Assembly (NCBI RefSeq): GCF_001877035.1
Contig: NZ_CP015756.1
Span: forward strand, 1,355,001 to 1,419,000
Source of the DNA: Clostridium estertheticum subsp. estertheticum
Lineage (GTDB): Bacteria; Bacillota; Clostridia; Clostridiales; Clostridiaceae
Direction: 5' to 3'
Length of the DNA: 64,000 bases
Shown: in pieces, positions 36,429-44,806 of the stretch
How the letters are laid out: each line of letters starts with the position of its first letter
How positions within the stretch are numbered: position 1 is the stretch's first letter
Position numbers and translations under genes: made by a program
Notes under the pieces: model-generated
What the model was told of the DNA's origin: nothing
Seen by the model: only the letters and a program-made list of their open reading frames with translations
Database searches by the model: none

Positions 36429-37052
36429 ATGATGGATAAAACACTAATTTCTATAGATGAAATAACATCAAGAGTTAAAGATTTAATTAAAAATAATGAA
36501 GGACCTTTTAGTGTAGTTACATGCGATATTGATAATCTAAATAATATTAATAAAATTCATGGGGATGATATAGGCGATGAAGTAATTAATAAAGTTATTT
36601 CTATATTTAGTAATAATTTATCTGATACAGATTTAATAAATAGAAGTGGTGATGAATTTACTTTGTTACTTGTAAAAAAAGGCGCAGAGAGAAGTTTTAT
36701 GGACTTAGAAGAAATAAGAAGATATTTATCAGATAATACCTTCGATTTAAAAAGTTTAACTAAAACAGAAAACATTAATATTACTCTAAGCTTTGGAGTT
36801 GCTAGTTATCCACGTGATTCTAAAAATGTTATAGATCTTCTTAGAGTTGCGGATAGCGGTCTTTTTAGAGCTAAAAAAGAGGGGAGAAATAGAATTTGTC
36901 TATCAGAGGCAGAAAGTATGGTACTGAAATCAAGTTATTTTACTAAAACTCAACTTGATAGGTTATCAGAACTTTCTAAGGCAAATGATAAAACCGAAGC
37001 ATTTCTTTTAAGGGAAGCATTGGATGGTTTATTTAAAAAATATAACAAATAA
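36429..37052 (+). CDS. GGDEF domain protein with putative ribbon-helix-helix tail
   Basis: A 207-residue protein. Residues about 25-160 are a GGDEF (diguanylate cyclase) domain: VVTCDIDNLNNINKIHG, then the active-site loop SGDEF (S in place of the first G, which some active enzymes tolerate), and LSFGVASYP. No RxxD inhibitory site is seen. Residues about 168-205 (FTKTQLDRLSELSK to LLREALDGLFKKY) look like a CopG/ribbon-helix-helix DNA-binding segment. No membrane or PAS domain is present. The coupling to a ClC gene is unusual; either c-di-GMP synthesis or nucleotide-responsive DNA binding is possible. Confidence 0.75.
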   Translation: MMDKTLISIDEITSRVKDLIKNNEGPFSVVTCDIDNLNNINKIHGDDIGDEVINKVISIFSNNLSDTDLINRSGDEFTLLLVKKGAERSFMDLEEIRRYLSDNTFDLKSLTKTENINITLSFGVASYPRDSKNVIDLLRVADSGLFRAKKEGRNRICLSEAESMVLKSSYFTKTQLDRLSELSKANDKTEAFLLREALDGLFKKYNK

Positions 37053-37067
37053 ATTAATGGACATAAT

Positions 37068-37096
37068 TTGAATATTGAGTTAACATGTAATATATA
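37068..37096 (+). promoter_or_regulatory. Promoter before candidate small RNA
   Basis: TTGAAT (37068-37073) and TATATA (37091-37096) with a 17-base spacer; predicted start near 37104. Confidence 0.45.
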
Positions 37097-37103
37097 GTTG
37101 TTA

Positions 37104-37195
37104 TCGGTTGGACAAACTAGTCTAAGTTTGATTCCAAGAAATTTGTTTCTGGGGTGGGAAACTCTTATTTGAGTTTCCCGCTTTTTGTTTTTTGA
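37104..37195 (+). ncRNA. Candidate small RNA or nhaA leader with three hairpins
   Basis: Hairpin 1 is 37110-37118 with 37125-37135 (9 bp, 2-base bulge). Hairpin 2 is AGAAA/TTTCT (37137-37150). Hairpin 3 is GGGAAACTC (37156-37164) with 37171-37179, followed by a T-rich run to 37195, as in an intrinsic terminator. Hairpins 1 and 2 share CC at 37134-37135, so they could alternate. It precedes nhaA by about 130 bases, so an attenuating leader is an alternative. Confidence 0.4.
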
Positions 37196-37327
37196 TTTTT
37201 ATAACACAATATGAAACAAGCTACAATATAAAGACATTAAATTAATAGGTGGTTGAAAAAGTTAGGTGGGAATATTAATTTGTATTTTGACCTAAAATAA
37301 GAAATATAAATGGAGAGGAATGATAAT

Positions 37328-38521
37328 ATGAATTTAAAAAAAAATAACAAGATTACTAGTCCAATTATAAGCTTTTTTAAAAATGAATCTGCCAGTGGTA
37401 TAATTCTGATGGTCTTTGCTGTAATTGCATTAATAGTGGCTAATTCTGGAATTGCCTCTAGCTATGATAAGTTTCTCCATAGTTACATAACTATCGGATA
37501 CAAAGATTTTTCATTATCAATGTCCATTCTACATTGGATAAATGATGGATTAATGGCTATATTTTTCTTTGTAGTTGGTATGGAAATAAAAAGGGAGCTA
37601 GTTGTAGGAGAACTTAAGTCTATAAATAAAACTATATTGCCTGTGGGCGCGGCTATTGGTGGAATGATAATCCCAGCTATTATCTATTCAATATTTAATT
37701 ATAATCAGCCTACTAGTTTAGGCTGGGGAATTCCTATGGCAACTGATATTGCTTTTGCACTTGGAGTACTTTCTTTAGTAGGAAGCAAGCGAGCACCGAA
37801 GGGAATAATTACTTTTCTTACAGCACTCGCAATAGTTGATGATTTAGGTGCTATTATTGTAATTGCTATTTTCTACACTAACCAAATTTCACTCACTGCA
37901 CTTTTGGTGTCTTTAGTAGGGATAATAACACTTATATTAATGAATAAATTTAAGGTTAAGTATGTATCGCTTTTTATATTTTTAGGTATTATATTATGGA
38001 CAAGTCTCTTAAAATCAGGTATACATTCTACTATTGCTGGTGTATTACTTGCTATGACTATACCAGTTAAGAAAGATAAATTAGAATTTAAAAGTTCTAT
38101 GTTATATAAGCTTGAGCATATGATAACGCCTTGGTCTAGTTTTGTAATTATGCCTATATTTGCATTAGCAAACGCAGGTGTGGTTTTTAGTTTTAACAGT
38201 TTCTCAAAAATTTTAGTAGAACCAGTTGGACTTGGAATTATTTTTGGACTATTTTTGGGGAAACAAATAGGAATATTTGGAGCATCATATTTATTAATAC
38301 ATTTTAAAATTGCTAAGCTCCCATCGAAGGTAACTTTAAAACATATATATGGTGCAAGTTTACTTGGTGGTATTGGATTTACAATGTCATTATTTGTATC
38401 CTCATTATCTTTTCCAGGAGGAGAGCTATTATCTATGGCTAAAATAAGTGTAATATCTGCCTCTATGATATCAGCAATTGCGGGTATTTTAGTTTTTAAA
38501 TCTATAAAAATTCATAATTGA
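37328..38521 (+). CDS. nhaA: Na+/H+ antiporter NhaA
   Basis: A 397-residue antiporter with about twelve hydrophobic segments that exports Na+ in exchange for protons. The ion-binding aspartates are seen as D140 in ATDIAFALG and D171/D172 in AIVDDLGAI (E. coli D133, D163, D164). ATG 37328 follows GAGAGGA; ATG 37310 is in frame but lacks a site. With Rnf in the same genome, it may help keep the Na+ or H+ gradient. It is monocistronic. Confidence 0.93.
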   Translation: MNLKKNNKITSPIISFFKNESASGIILMVFAVIALIVANSGIASSYDKFLHSYITIGYKDFSLSMSILHWINDGLMAIFFFVVGMEIKRELVVGELKSINKTILPVGAAIGGMIIPAIIYSIFNYNQPTSLGWGIPMATDIAFALGVLSLVGSKRAPKGIITFLTALAIVDDLGAIIVIAIFYTNQISLTALLVSLVGIITLILMNKFKVKYVSLFIFLGIILWTSLLKSGIHSTIAGVLLAMTIPVKKDKLEFKSSMLYKLEHMITPWSSFVIMPIFALANAGVVFSFNSFSKILVEPVGLGIIFGLFLGKQIGIFGASYLLIHFKIAKLPSKVTLKHIYGASLLGGIGFTMSLFVSSLSFPGGELLSMAKISVISASMISAIAGILVFKSIKIHN

Positions 38522-38540
38522 AAAATTAGTATGTATTTTA

Positions 38541-38573
38541 TCACACTTCAACCTAATAGGCTGAGGTGTTTTT
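38541..38573 (+). terminator. Terminator after nhaA
   Basis: An imperfect stem CACACTTCA...TGAGGTG around 38541-38568 is followed by five T. Confidence 0.6.
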
Positions 38574-38584
38574 AATTAGGTGAC

Positions 38585-38614
38585 TTGTCATTATATTCTA
38601 ACATAGGATATAAT
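38585..38614 (+). promoter_or_regulatory. Promoter of the hydCBA operon
   Basis: TTGTCA (38585-38590) and a consensus TATAAT (38609-38614) are spaced by 18 bases, about 100 bases before hydC. Confidence 0.6.
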
Positions 38615-38710
38615 GTACAAAAAAATAATAATTATGATTGTTGTAATATTGCGAAAATTATTATAAAATGTAGTTGAGATAAAATAATAATGTGCCTAGG
38701 GGGAAGAATG

Positions 38711-39187
38711 ATGAGTTCACAAATTGATTTTAGTAAATTAGATAATATACTCCAAAATCACGAAAATAAACCTAGTAATATTATTGCAATATTACAAGAC
38801 ACGCAGGAAATATATAGGTATTTACCTAAAGAGGTATTTGCATATTTTTCAGAAAAGCTTGGAATGAGTATGGCCAAAATATATGGTGTGGCAACTTTTT
38901 ATGATAACTTCTCTTTAGAACCAAAAGGTACGTATGTTATAAAAATATGTGATGGCACAGCATGTCATGTAAGAAAGTCTGTTCCTATTTTAGACAAAAT
39001 GCGAGCAGAGCTAGGATTGTCAGAAAAGAAGACTACAACGGATAATTTGAGGTTTACAGTGGAAACGGTTTCTTGCCTTGGCGCCTGTGGGCTTGCACCT
39101 GCTATAACTATTAATGATAAAGTACATGGTGCTATGACTCCACAAAAAGCAATGGAACTTTTAAACGCACTTAAGGAGGAAGAATAA
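38711..39187 (+). CDS. hydC: Hydrogenase subunit HydC (NuoE-like [2Fe-2S])
   Basis: A 158-residue thioredoxin-like subunit with one [2Fe-2S] cluster on C80, C85, C122 and C126 (CDGTAC and CLGAC). It is homologous to NuoE of complex I and is the small electron-transfer subunit of trimeric electron-bifurcating [FeFe] hydrogenases. ATG 38711 is favoured by AGGGGGA upstream (ATG 38708 is also possible). It begins the operon and is followed at once by hydB. Confidence 0.92.
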   Translation: MSSQIDFSKLDNILQNHENKPSNIIAILQDTQEIYRYLPKEVFAYFSEKLGMSMAKIYGVATFYDNFSLEPKGTYVIKICDGTACHVRKSVPILDKMRAELGLSEKKTTTDNLRFTVETVSCLGACGLAPAITINDKVHGAMTPQKAMELLNALKEEE

Positions 39188-39188
39188 T

Positions 39189-41063
39189 ATGCTTCTTAGT
39201 AGAAATGATTTAATTAGTATCAGAAATGAATATGCTGATAGTTTTAATAGGCAACATAAAAAGATCCTTATATGCGCAGGTACTGGTTGTATTGCAGGTG
39301 GTGCACTTGAAATTTATGATGAATTTGTAAAGATTATGAAGGGTAAAGGGATAGATTGTGAGTTAGGTCTCCAAAAGGAACCACATGATGATTCAGTTGG
39401 AATTAAAAAGAGTGGATGTCATGGATTTTGCGAAATGGGACCGCTTGTAAGGATTGAGCCATGGGGGTATTTATATATAAAAGTAAAACGAGAGGATTGC
39501 GCCGAAATACTCGAAAAAACTATTCTTAATAATGAGTGTGTTGAGAGGCTTGCATACACTAAAAACGGGAAAATATATAAAAAGCAAGAGGAAATTCCTT
39601 TTTATAAGAGTCAAACAAGACTAGCACTTGAACATTGTGGACATATTGATGCAACTTCTATAGAAGAATATATTGCTATAGGAGGATATGCAGCACTTGA
39701 GAAAGCTTTATTTGATATGGATGAAGAAAGTATCATTAAAGAAATAGAGGAATCTAATTTAAGAGGACGTGGAGGCGGCGGATTTCCTACAGGCCGTAAG
39801 TGGTCACAGGTAAAAAAACAGAAAACCGATATAAAGTATATTGTATGTAATGGTGATGAAGGCGATCCGGGTGCATTTATGGATAGAAGTCTTATGGAGG
39901 GAGATCCACATAGAGTACTTGAAGGAATGATGATTGCGGCTATCGCGTGTGGGTCTCATGAAGGATATATTTATGTGCGAGCTGAGTATCCTCTTGCTGT
40001 AAATAGACTTAAAAATGCTATTATTCAAGCAAGAAGTTACGGTGTTTTAGGCGATAATATTCTCGGTACAAGCTTTAGCTTTAATATTAAAATAAACAAA
40101 GGGGCAGGCGCTTTCGTTTGTGGGGAGGGTAGTGCACTTACGGCTTCGATTGAAGGAAAAAGAGGCATGCCAAGGGTAAAACCTCCAAGGACAGTTGAGC
40201 AAGGACTTTTTGCTAAACCAACAGTACTTAATAATGTAGAAACATTCGCTAATGTTCCTTTAATTATTAATAAAGGTGCGAAATGGTATAAATCTATAGG
40301 GCCTGAAAATAGTCCTGGTACTAAGGCGTTTGCTTTAACTGGAAATATAGAAAACACGGGGCTTATTGAGGTTCCGATGGGGTCAACATTAAGAGAAATA
40401 ATATTTGGAATAGGTGGAGGAATTAAGGGTGGCAAGAAATTTAAGGCTGTCCAGATAGGTGGTCCATCAGGGGGATGCCTTATAACATCAGATCTTGATT
40501 TAAGACTTGATTTTGATTCATTAAAAAAAGTGGGAGCAATGATAGGCTCAGGTGGACTTGTGGTTATGGATGAGGATACATGCATGGTTGAGGTTGCAAA
40601 ATTTTTTATGACATTCACTCAAAATGAATCTTGTGGAAAATGTATTCCTTGTCGTGAGGGGACTAAAAGAATGCTTGAAATTCTCCAGGGAATTACTTCA
40701 GGCAAGGGCAAACCATCAGATATTGACATGTTACTCGAACTTGCAGATACCATATCACAAACAGCATTATGTGGGCTTGGAAAAACAGCTGCATTACCAG
40801 TTGTTAGTACTATTAAAAATTTCAGATCTGAGTATGAAACACACATAAATCAAAAGAAATGTCCATCAAAAACTTGCGTTGGGCTTAAGACTATATTTAT
40901 TGATAAAGAACTTTGCAGGGGTTGTTCGAAGTGCTCAAGGATTTGCCCAGTTAATGCAATTTCAGGCAAAATAAAGTCAATCTATACAATTGACAAAGAT
41001 AAGTGCATTAAGTGTGGTGCCTGTGTTGAAGCTTGCACATTTAAAGCTATAAAGGAGGATTAA
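39189..41063 (+). CDS. hydB: Hydrogenase subunit HydB (NuoF-like, NADH and FMN)
   Basis: A 624-residue flavoprotein. In order: an N-terminal thioredoxin-like [2Fe-2S] domain (GTGC near 34 and CHGFC near 78-82), the FMN motif GRGGGGFPTG near 192, the NADH-site block GAGAFVCGEGSAL near 306, a [4Fe-4S] motif ESCGKCIPCREG near 480, and a C-terminal two-cluster ferredoxin domain (CRGCSKC near 576 and CIKCGAC near 607). This is the architecture of electron-bifurcating HydB. The adjacent genes make a complete HydABC. Confidence 0.94.
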   Translation: MLLSRNDLISIRNEYADSFNRQHKKILICAGTGCIAGGALEIYDEFVKIMKGKGIDCELGLQKEPHDDSVGIKKSGCHGFCEMGPLVRIEPWGYLYIKVKREDCAEILEKTILNNECVERLAYTKNGKIYKKQEEIPFYKSQTRLALEHCGHIDATSIEEYIAIGGYAALEKALFDMDEESIIKEIEESNLRGRGGGGFPTGRKWSQVKKQKTDIKYIVCNGDEGDPGAFMDRSLMEGDPHRVLEGMMIAAIACGSHEGYIYVRAEYPLAVNRLKNAIIQARSYGVLGDNILGTSFSFNIKINKGAGAFVCGEGSALTASIEGKRGMPRVKPPRTVEQGLFAKPTVLNNVETFANVPLIINKGAKWYKSIGPENSPGTKAFALTGNIENTGLIEVPMGSTLREIIFGIGGGIKGGKKFKAVQIGGPSGGCLITSDLDLRLDFDSLKKVGAMIGSGGLVVMDEDTCMVEVAKFFMTFTQNESCGKCIPCREGTKRMLEILQGITSGKGKPSDIDMLLELADTISQTALCGLGKTAALPVVSTIKNFRSEYETHINQKKCPSKTCVGLKTIFIDKELCRGCSKCSRICPVNAISGKIKSIYTIDKDKCIKCGACVEACTFKAIKED

Positions 41064-41064
41064 G

Positions 41065-42747
41065 ATGATGACTGGTCAATTTATGCTTATAGATGATATT
41101 CCTGTAGAGATAAATGGAGAAAAAAACATTCTTGAGTTAGTTAGGAAAGCAGGTATTGATTTGCCCACCTTATGTTATTATTCAGAGCTTTCAGTGTATG
41201 GTGCCTGTCGTATGTGCATGGTAGAAAACAAATGGGGAGGAATGGAAGCTGCCTGCTCTACTCCTCCAAAGGCTAATATGGAGATTTATACAAATACCCC
41301 GAAGCTTCGTAAATATAAAAAAATGATACTTGAATTGCTATTAGCGGCGCATTGTAGAGATTGTACTACATGTGAGAAAAGTGGTCAGTGCAAATTGCAA
41401 GAACTTGCTAAACAGTTTGGGATAACAAAAGTAAGATTCAGTAACACTTCAGTTAAGAGTAAAATAGATGACTCTTCAGTATGTATAGTGCGCGATAAAA
41501 GTAAGTGTATTTTATGTGGTGATTGTGTACGTATGTGTGAGGAAGTGCAAAATGTTGGAGCTATTGATTTTGTTAATAGAGGTTCAAAAATGACTGTAGG
41601 CACTGCCTTTGATGTACCGCTTGCCCAGACTAATTGCGTTGGGTGCGGACAGTGCGCAGCAGTGTGTCCTACTGGCGCAATTATTGTGAAAAATGATACT
41701 CAGAGGCTTTGGAAAGATATTAGTGATATAGAAACATTAGTCGTGGTTCAGATTGCCCCTGCAGTACGTGCAGGAATTAGCGAGGAGTTAGGTATAAAAA
41801 ATGATGTAAATGTTATGGGTAAAATTGTAAGCAGTCTTAGGAAAATGGGTGTTGATGAAGTTTTTGATACATCGACCGGAGCTGATCTTACAGTACTTGA
41901 GGAGACAAAAGAATTCCTTTCAAGAATTGAAAAGAATGAAAAATTACCATTATTTACATCGTGTTGTCCTGCTTGGGTAAATTATGTTGAAAATAATTAT
42001 CCTAGTTTAATTAAAAACATTTCTACATGTCGTTCACCTATGCAGATGTTTGCATCTGTAATTAAAGAGCAGTATAAGGAATCTAATAAGAAAATTGTAC
42101 ATGTAGCAATAATGCCTTGCACAGCAAAAAAATTTGAATCACAAAGAGATGAATTTATAGAGAATGGGGTTAATAGTGTAGATTATGTAATAACTACGCA
42201 AGAGCTTATTAAAATGATAAAAGAGTCAGGTATTGTTTTTTCTGAGGTATTGCCTGAAGCAGTTGATATGCCATTTGGTGTCAGTAGTGGAGCCGGCGTT
42301 ATATTTGGAGTAACAGGTGGGGTAACTGAGGCTGTTATACGCCGTGTAATAGAGGATAAATCACCTTCTGCATTACGTGATCTTGCTTTCGCTAGAGTAA
42401 GGGGGATGGAGGGAGTTAAAGAAACAAGTATTACAGTTGGTGGACGTTTAATAAATGTAGCTGTTGTAAGTGGACTTAAAAATGCTGATGAACTTGTGAA
42501 AAAAATACAGGCAGGCGAGGCTCAATATGATTTTGTTGAAGTTATGGCGTGTCCGGGCGGATGTATTGGTGGTGCAGGACAACCATTTGTAAAATCAAAG
42601 GGAAAATTAAAACGTGGTGCTTTGTTATATGAAGCAGACAGAATGAATGTTATAAGGCGATCAGAGGAAAATCCTTTGATGGATACATTGTATAAAGGTT
42701 TGTTAAAAGATAAGGTTCACAAGTTATTACATGTAGAATATAAATAA
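41065..42747 (+). CDS. hydA: [FeFe] hydrogenase catalytic subunit HydA
   Basis: A 560-residue [FeFe] hydrogenase. It has an N-terminal [2Fe-2S] domain (LCYYSELSVYGACRMC), a His-ligated cluster motif (HCRDCTTCEKSGQC), two [4Fe-4S] clusters (CILCGDC and CVGCGQC) and the H-cluster domain with L1 TSCCPAW (C300/C301), L2 MPCTAKK (C352) and L3 ACPGGCIGG (C496/C500). With HydB and HydC it should couple H2 to NAD and ferredoxin, in the bifurcating or confurcating direction. It may recycle H2 made by nitrogenase. AAGGAGG precedes ATG 41065. Confidence 0.96.
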   Translation: MMTGQFMLIDDIPVEINGEKNILELVRKAGIDLPTLCYYSELSVYGACRMCMVENKWGGMEAACSTPPKANMEIYTNTPKLRKYKKMILELLLAAHCRDCTTCEKSGQCKLQELAKQFGITKVRFSNTSVKSKIDDSSVCIVRDKSKCILCGDCVRMCEEVQNVGAIDFVNRGSKMTVGTAFDVPLAQTNCVGCGQCAAVCPTGAIIVKNDTQRLWKDISDIETLVVVQIAPAVRAGISEELGIKNDVNVMGKIVSSLRKMGVDEVFDTSTGADLTVLEETKEFLSRIEKNEKLPLFTSCCPAWVNYVENNYPSLIKNISTCRSPMQMFASVIKEQYKESNKKIVHVAIMPCTAKKFESQRDEFIENGVNSVDYVITTQELIKMIKESGIVFSEVLPEAVDMPFGVSSGAGVIFGVTGGVTEAVIRRVIEDKSPSALRDLAFARVRGMEGVKETSITVGGRLINVAVVSGLKNADELVKKIQAGEAQYDFVEVMACPGGCIGGAGQPFVKSKGKLKRGALLYEADRMNVIRRSEENPLMDTLYKGLLKDKVHKLLHVEYK

Positions 42748-42752
42748 AAAAT

Positions 42753-42790
42753 AAATCCATCAGAATAAATAATGGTCTGGTGGATTTGTT
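42753..42790. terminator. Terminator after hydA
   Basis: A 12-bp stem AAATCCATCAGA (42753-42764) with 42776-42787 (one G-T pair), then T-rich sequence. It lies between convergent genes. Confidence 0.7.
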
Positions 42791-42839
42791 TTATTATAAA
42801 CACCTCATGAGAAAAGAATAAATTGTACTTTAGATCCAA

Positions 42840-43418
42840 CTAAGCGATAAAGTTTTGTATTGAAAGAAAAGCCTTAATGTCTATTTTTTTATCAGAATCA
42901 ATTAAAACTTTAGCTTCTGCCTTGGATAAAAGTATAACCTCAATATCTTCATCAGGTTCTAGATAATCTTTTGATATTTTACCTTGGCAAGTACAATACA
43001 CTAGTGCAGCGGATTCATCTGTCATACCAGTTGAAATGTAAGCCTGTGATTTTGTTTTAGAATAATCAATTTGGATCAAATCAAGTCCAGTTTCTTCCTT
43101 TAGTTCTCGAGCAACAGTAGTTTTAAAATCCTCACCAGGATCAATAAGCCCAGCAGGAATTTCATAAACATAATCATTAAGAGGGACCCTAAATTGTTTT
43201 ATAATTACTAACTTATTTTCAACAGTGTGGGTCGCTATTATTATTACGGCGTCTATAGCGCATTCTGCTTTATTAAAATATATATTTTTTAATGTATCTA
43301 TGTTTTTTCTAGAAGCTATTGACCAATTTTTGCATTCCCCGTTTTTGTTAATATATTGGGCATCGTAGAGTTTTAAATATTGTGTATCTGCTAGTGTTGT
43401 AATATTTTTCATACTCAT
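42840..43418 (-). CDS. Nudix hydrolase (ADP-ribose pyrophosphatase type)
   Basis: A protein of about 192 residues with a full Nudix box, GLIDPGEDFKTTVARELKEE followed by TGL, preceded by the VPLNDYVYEIPAG segment of the ADP-ribose diphosphatase group. It would hydrolyse ADP-ribose or related nucleotide diphosphates. ATG 43418 is favoured by AGGA 9 bases upstream; ATG 43436 is in frame too. It is a single-gene unit convergent with the hydrogenase operon. Confidence 0.88.
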   Translation of the reverse strand: MSMKNITTLADTQYLKLYDAQYINKNGECKNWSIASRKNIDTLKNIYFNKAECAIDAVIIIATHTVENKLVIIKQFRVPLNDYVYEIPAGLIDPGEDFKTTVARELKEETGLDLIQIDYSKTKSQAYISTGMTDESAALVYCTCQGKISKDYLEPDEDIEVILLSKAEAKVLIDSDKKIDIKAFLSIQNFIA

Positions 43419-43676
43419 TATTTCATATCCTATCATATTTTATTTTATTAATGTTAAGTTCTTATTCATATCTATACATAAATTAATAGTAGCACTTTAA
43501 AATGGAAATAACAATGGAACATAAATGTGAAATGATGCTATAAAAGTGAAATTGTTTAATTAATGGTTTTAATAATTAATAGAAAATAAAATTAGGATTT
43601 GTTATAATATTTACGGAAAATAAAATTATAATGAATAATATAAAAGTATATATAAAAGTTATGGAGGTAAAATAAT

Positions 43677-44069
43677 ATGTTTTATTTTGTTGGAGATGTG
43701 GAAGAAAATGTAATGAATGTAAATAACATTTACGAGGTACCATTTTTAGAAGAAGCTATATATAATATGTCATTAGATAAAATGATTAATGAATATGAAA
43801 ACATAAAAAAGTGGTTCATGATTAATAAGATGGCTAATAATTTTAAAAGAAAGGGTGTTGCGGGGGAAGAGTTGGAGTTTTTTCTTATAGATAATATTCC
43901 TTACGCGGAGTTAGATTATACTCATGACGTTCTAAATAATAGAATCAAACAGAAAATGGGGTTACAATTTGAAGAATATGAGCACTTTTTAAAATTAAAA
44001 TTAAGTGGGACATGCTCTAGAATTTTGTTCAATATTAAGGTGGAAAGTATTTTAAAAGAATGGAGTTAG
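43677..44069 (+). CDS. Hypothetical protein
   Basis: A 130-residue soluble protein I do not recognise. It is mostly helical, with acidic N-terminal half and a basic FKRKGVAGEELEFF segment around 58-70. No signal peptide, membrane helix or catalytic motif is visible. GGAGGT lies 8 bases before ATG 43677 and a TGTTATAAT extended -10-like sequence lies about 75 bases upstream, so it is probably expressed alone. Confidence 0.55.
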   Translation: MFYFVGDVEENVMNVNNIYEVPFLEEAIYNMSLDKMINEYENIKKWFMINKMANNFKRKGVAGEELEFFLIDNIPYAELDYTHDVLNNRIKQKMGLQFEEYEHFLKLKLSGTCSRILFNIKVESILKEWS

Positions 44070-44132
44070 ATTAGAAAATTTATATTTTTAATTAATATAA
44101 ATTGTTGAATATTATTACATATGAAAAAAGAT

Positions 44133-44182
44133 AAAAAAAATATACTAATATCCTACGTATGTAGTTAGTATATTTTTTTTTA
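44133..44182. terminator. Bidirectional terminator
   Basis: A15-16 bp arm (A-run with ATATACTAA, 44133-44147) pairs with TTAGTATAT and T-run (44165-44180); an inner CTAC/GTAG extends it. It serves the convergent genes on both sides. Confidence 0.8.
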
Positions 44183-44211
44183 TGTTATGAAACATAGGTA
44201 ATTAATACCAT

Positions 44212-44544
44212 TCACCTTGCCAAATGTGGTATTAATAATTTTATAAGGCTTTCAATTACTTTGATTTCTTTTTCTGAACATTTATCAATTAATGAATGTA
44301 ACTCATCGTTATTAGTATTAACATTTAACTGTTCAAAAATTAAGTAATCTATCGAAACATGTAAACATTCAGTAATGTTTATTAATGTGTTAATGCTCAT
44401 TCGTCTTTCGCCTCTTTCAATTTGCCCTAGAAAGTATGGTGAAAGATTTAAGAGCTCCGATAATTTTTCCCTTGTCATATCAAACTTTTCTCGTTCAATC
44501 CTTATTCTAGTTCCAACTTTTACATAATTGATTTCATTTTGCAC
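44212..44544 (-). CDS. XRE-family transcriptional regulator
   Basis: A 110-residue DNA-binding protein. The N-terminal 60 residues are a Cro/C1-type helix-turn-helix (MTREKLSELLNLSPYFLGQI with ERGERR). The C-terminal 40 residues are helical, probably for dimerisation. GTG 44544 has AAGGGTGA 5 bases upstream; GTG 44553 overlaps it. Target unknown; the neighbours are a hypothetical gene and, divergently, a lysozyme-like gene. Confidence 0.85.
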   Translation of the reverse strand: MQNEINYVKVGTRIRIEREKFDMTREKLSELLNLSPYFLGQIERGERRMSINTLINITECLHVSIDYLIFEQLNVNTNNDELHSLIDKCSEKEIKVIESLIKLLIPHLAR

Positions 44545-44806
44545 ATTATTCACCCTTCATAATTCTACAAATTACTTAACAATTTAACATTACATGAAAA
44601 ACTTCAATATATAAATAAGCACATTGCCTACAAATTATGTTTTATGTTATTCTTAATAAGAAATTAATAAATAATACTTTCATTTATAATAATATGTGTA
44701 AAAAAAATATTATTATTCTAAAATATTTAATTGCAAGAATAAAGTTTAATTTAAAGTATACGATAATAAGCATATATACAAAATTTATTTAAAATGGGTG
44801 ATAGTC

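Noticed and set aside
36429-37052. GGDEF protein as inactive because of SGDEF
   Set aside because: Serine at the first position is tolerated in some active diguanylate cyclases, so inactivity cannot be claimed.
40037-40618. 193-codon frame on the minus strand over hydB
   Set aside because: It is antisense to the FMN and NADH domain of HydB and has no ribosome binding site or known motif.
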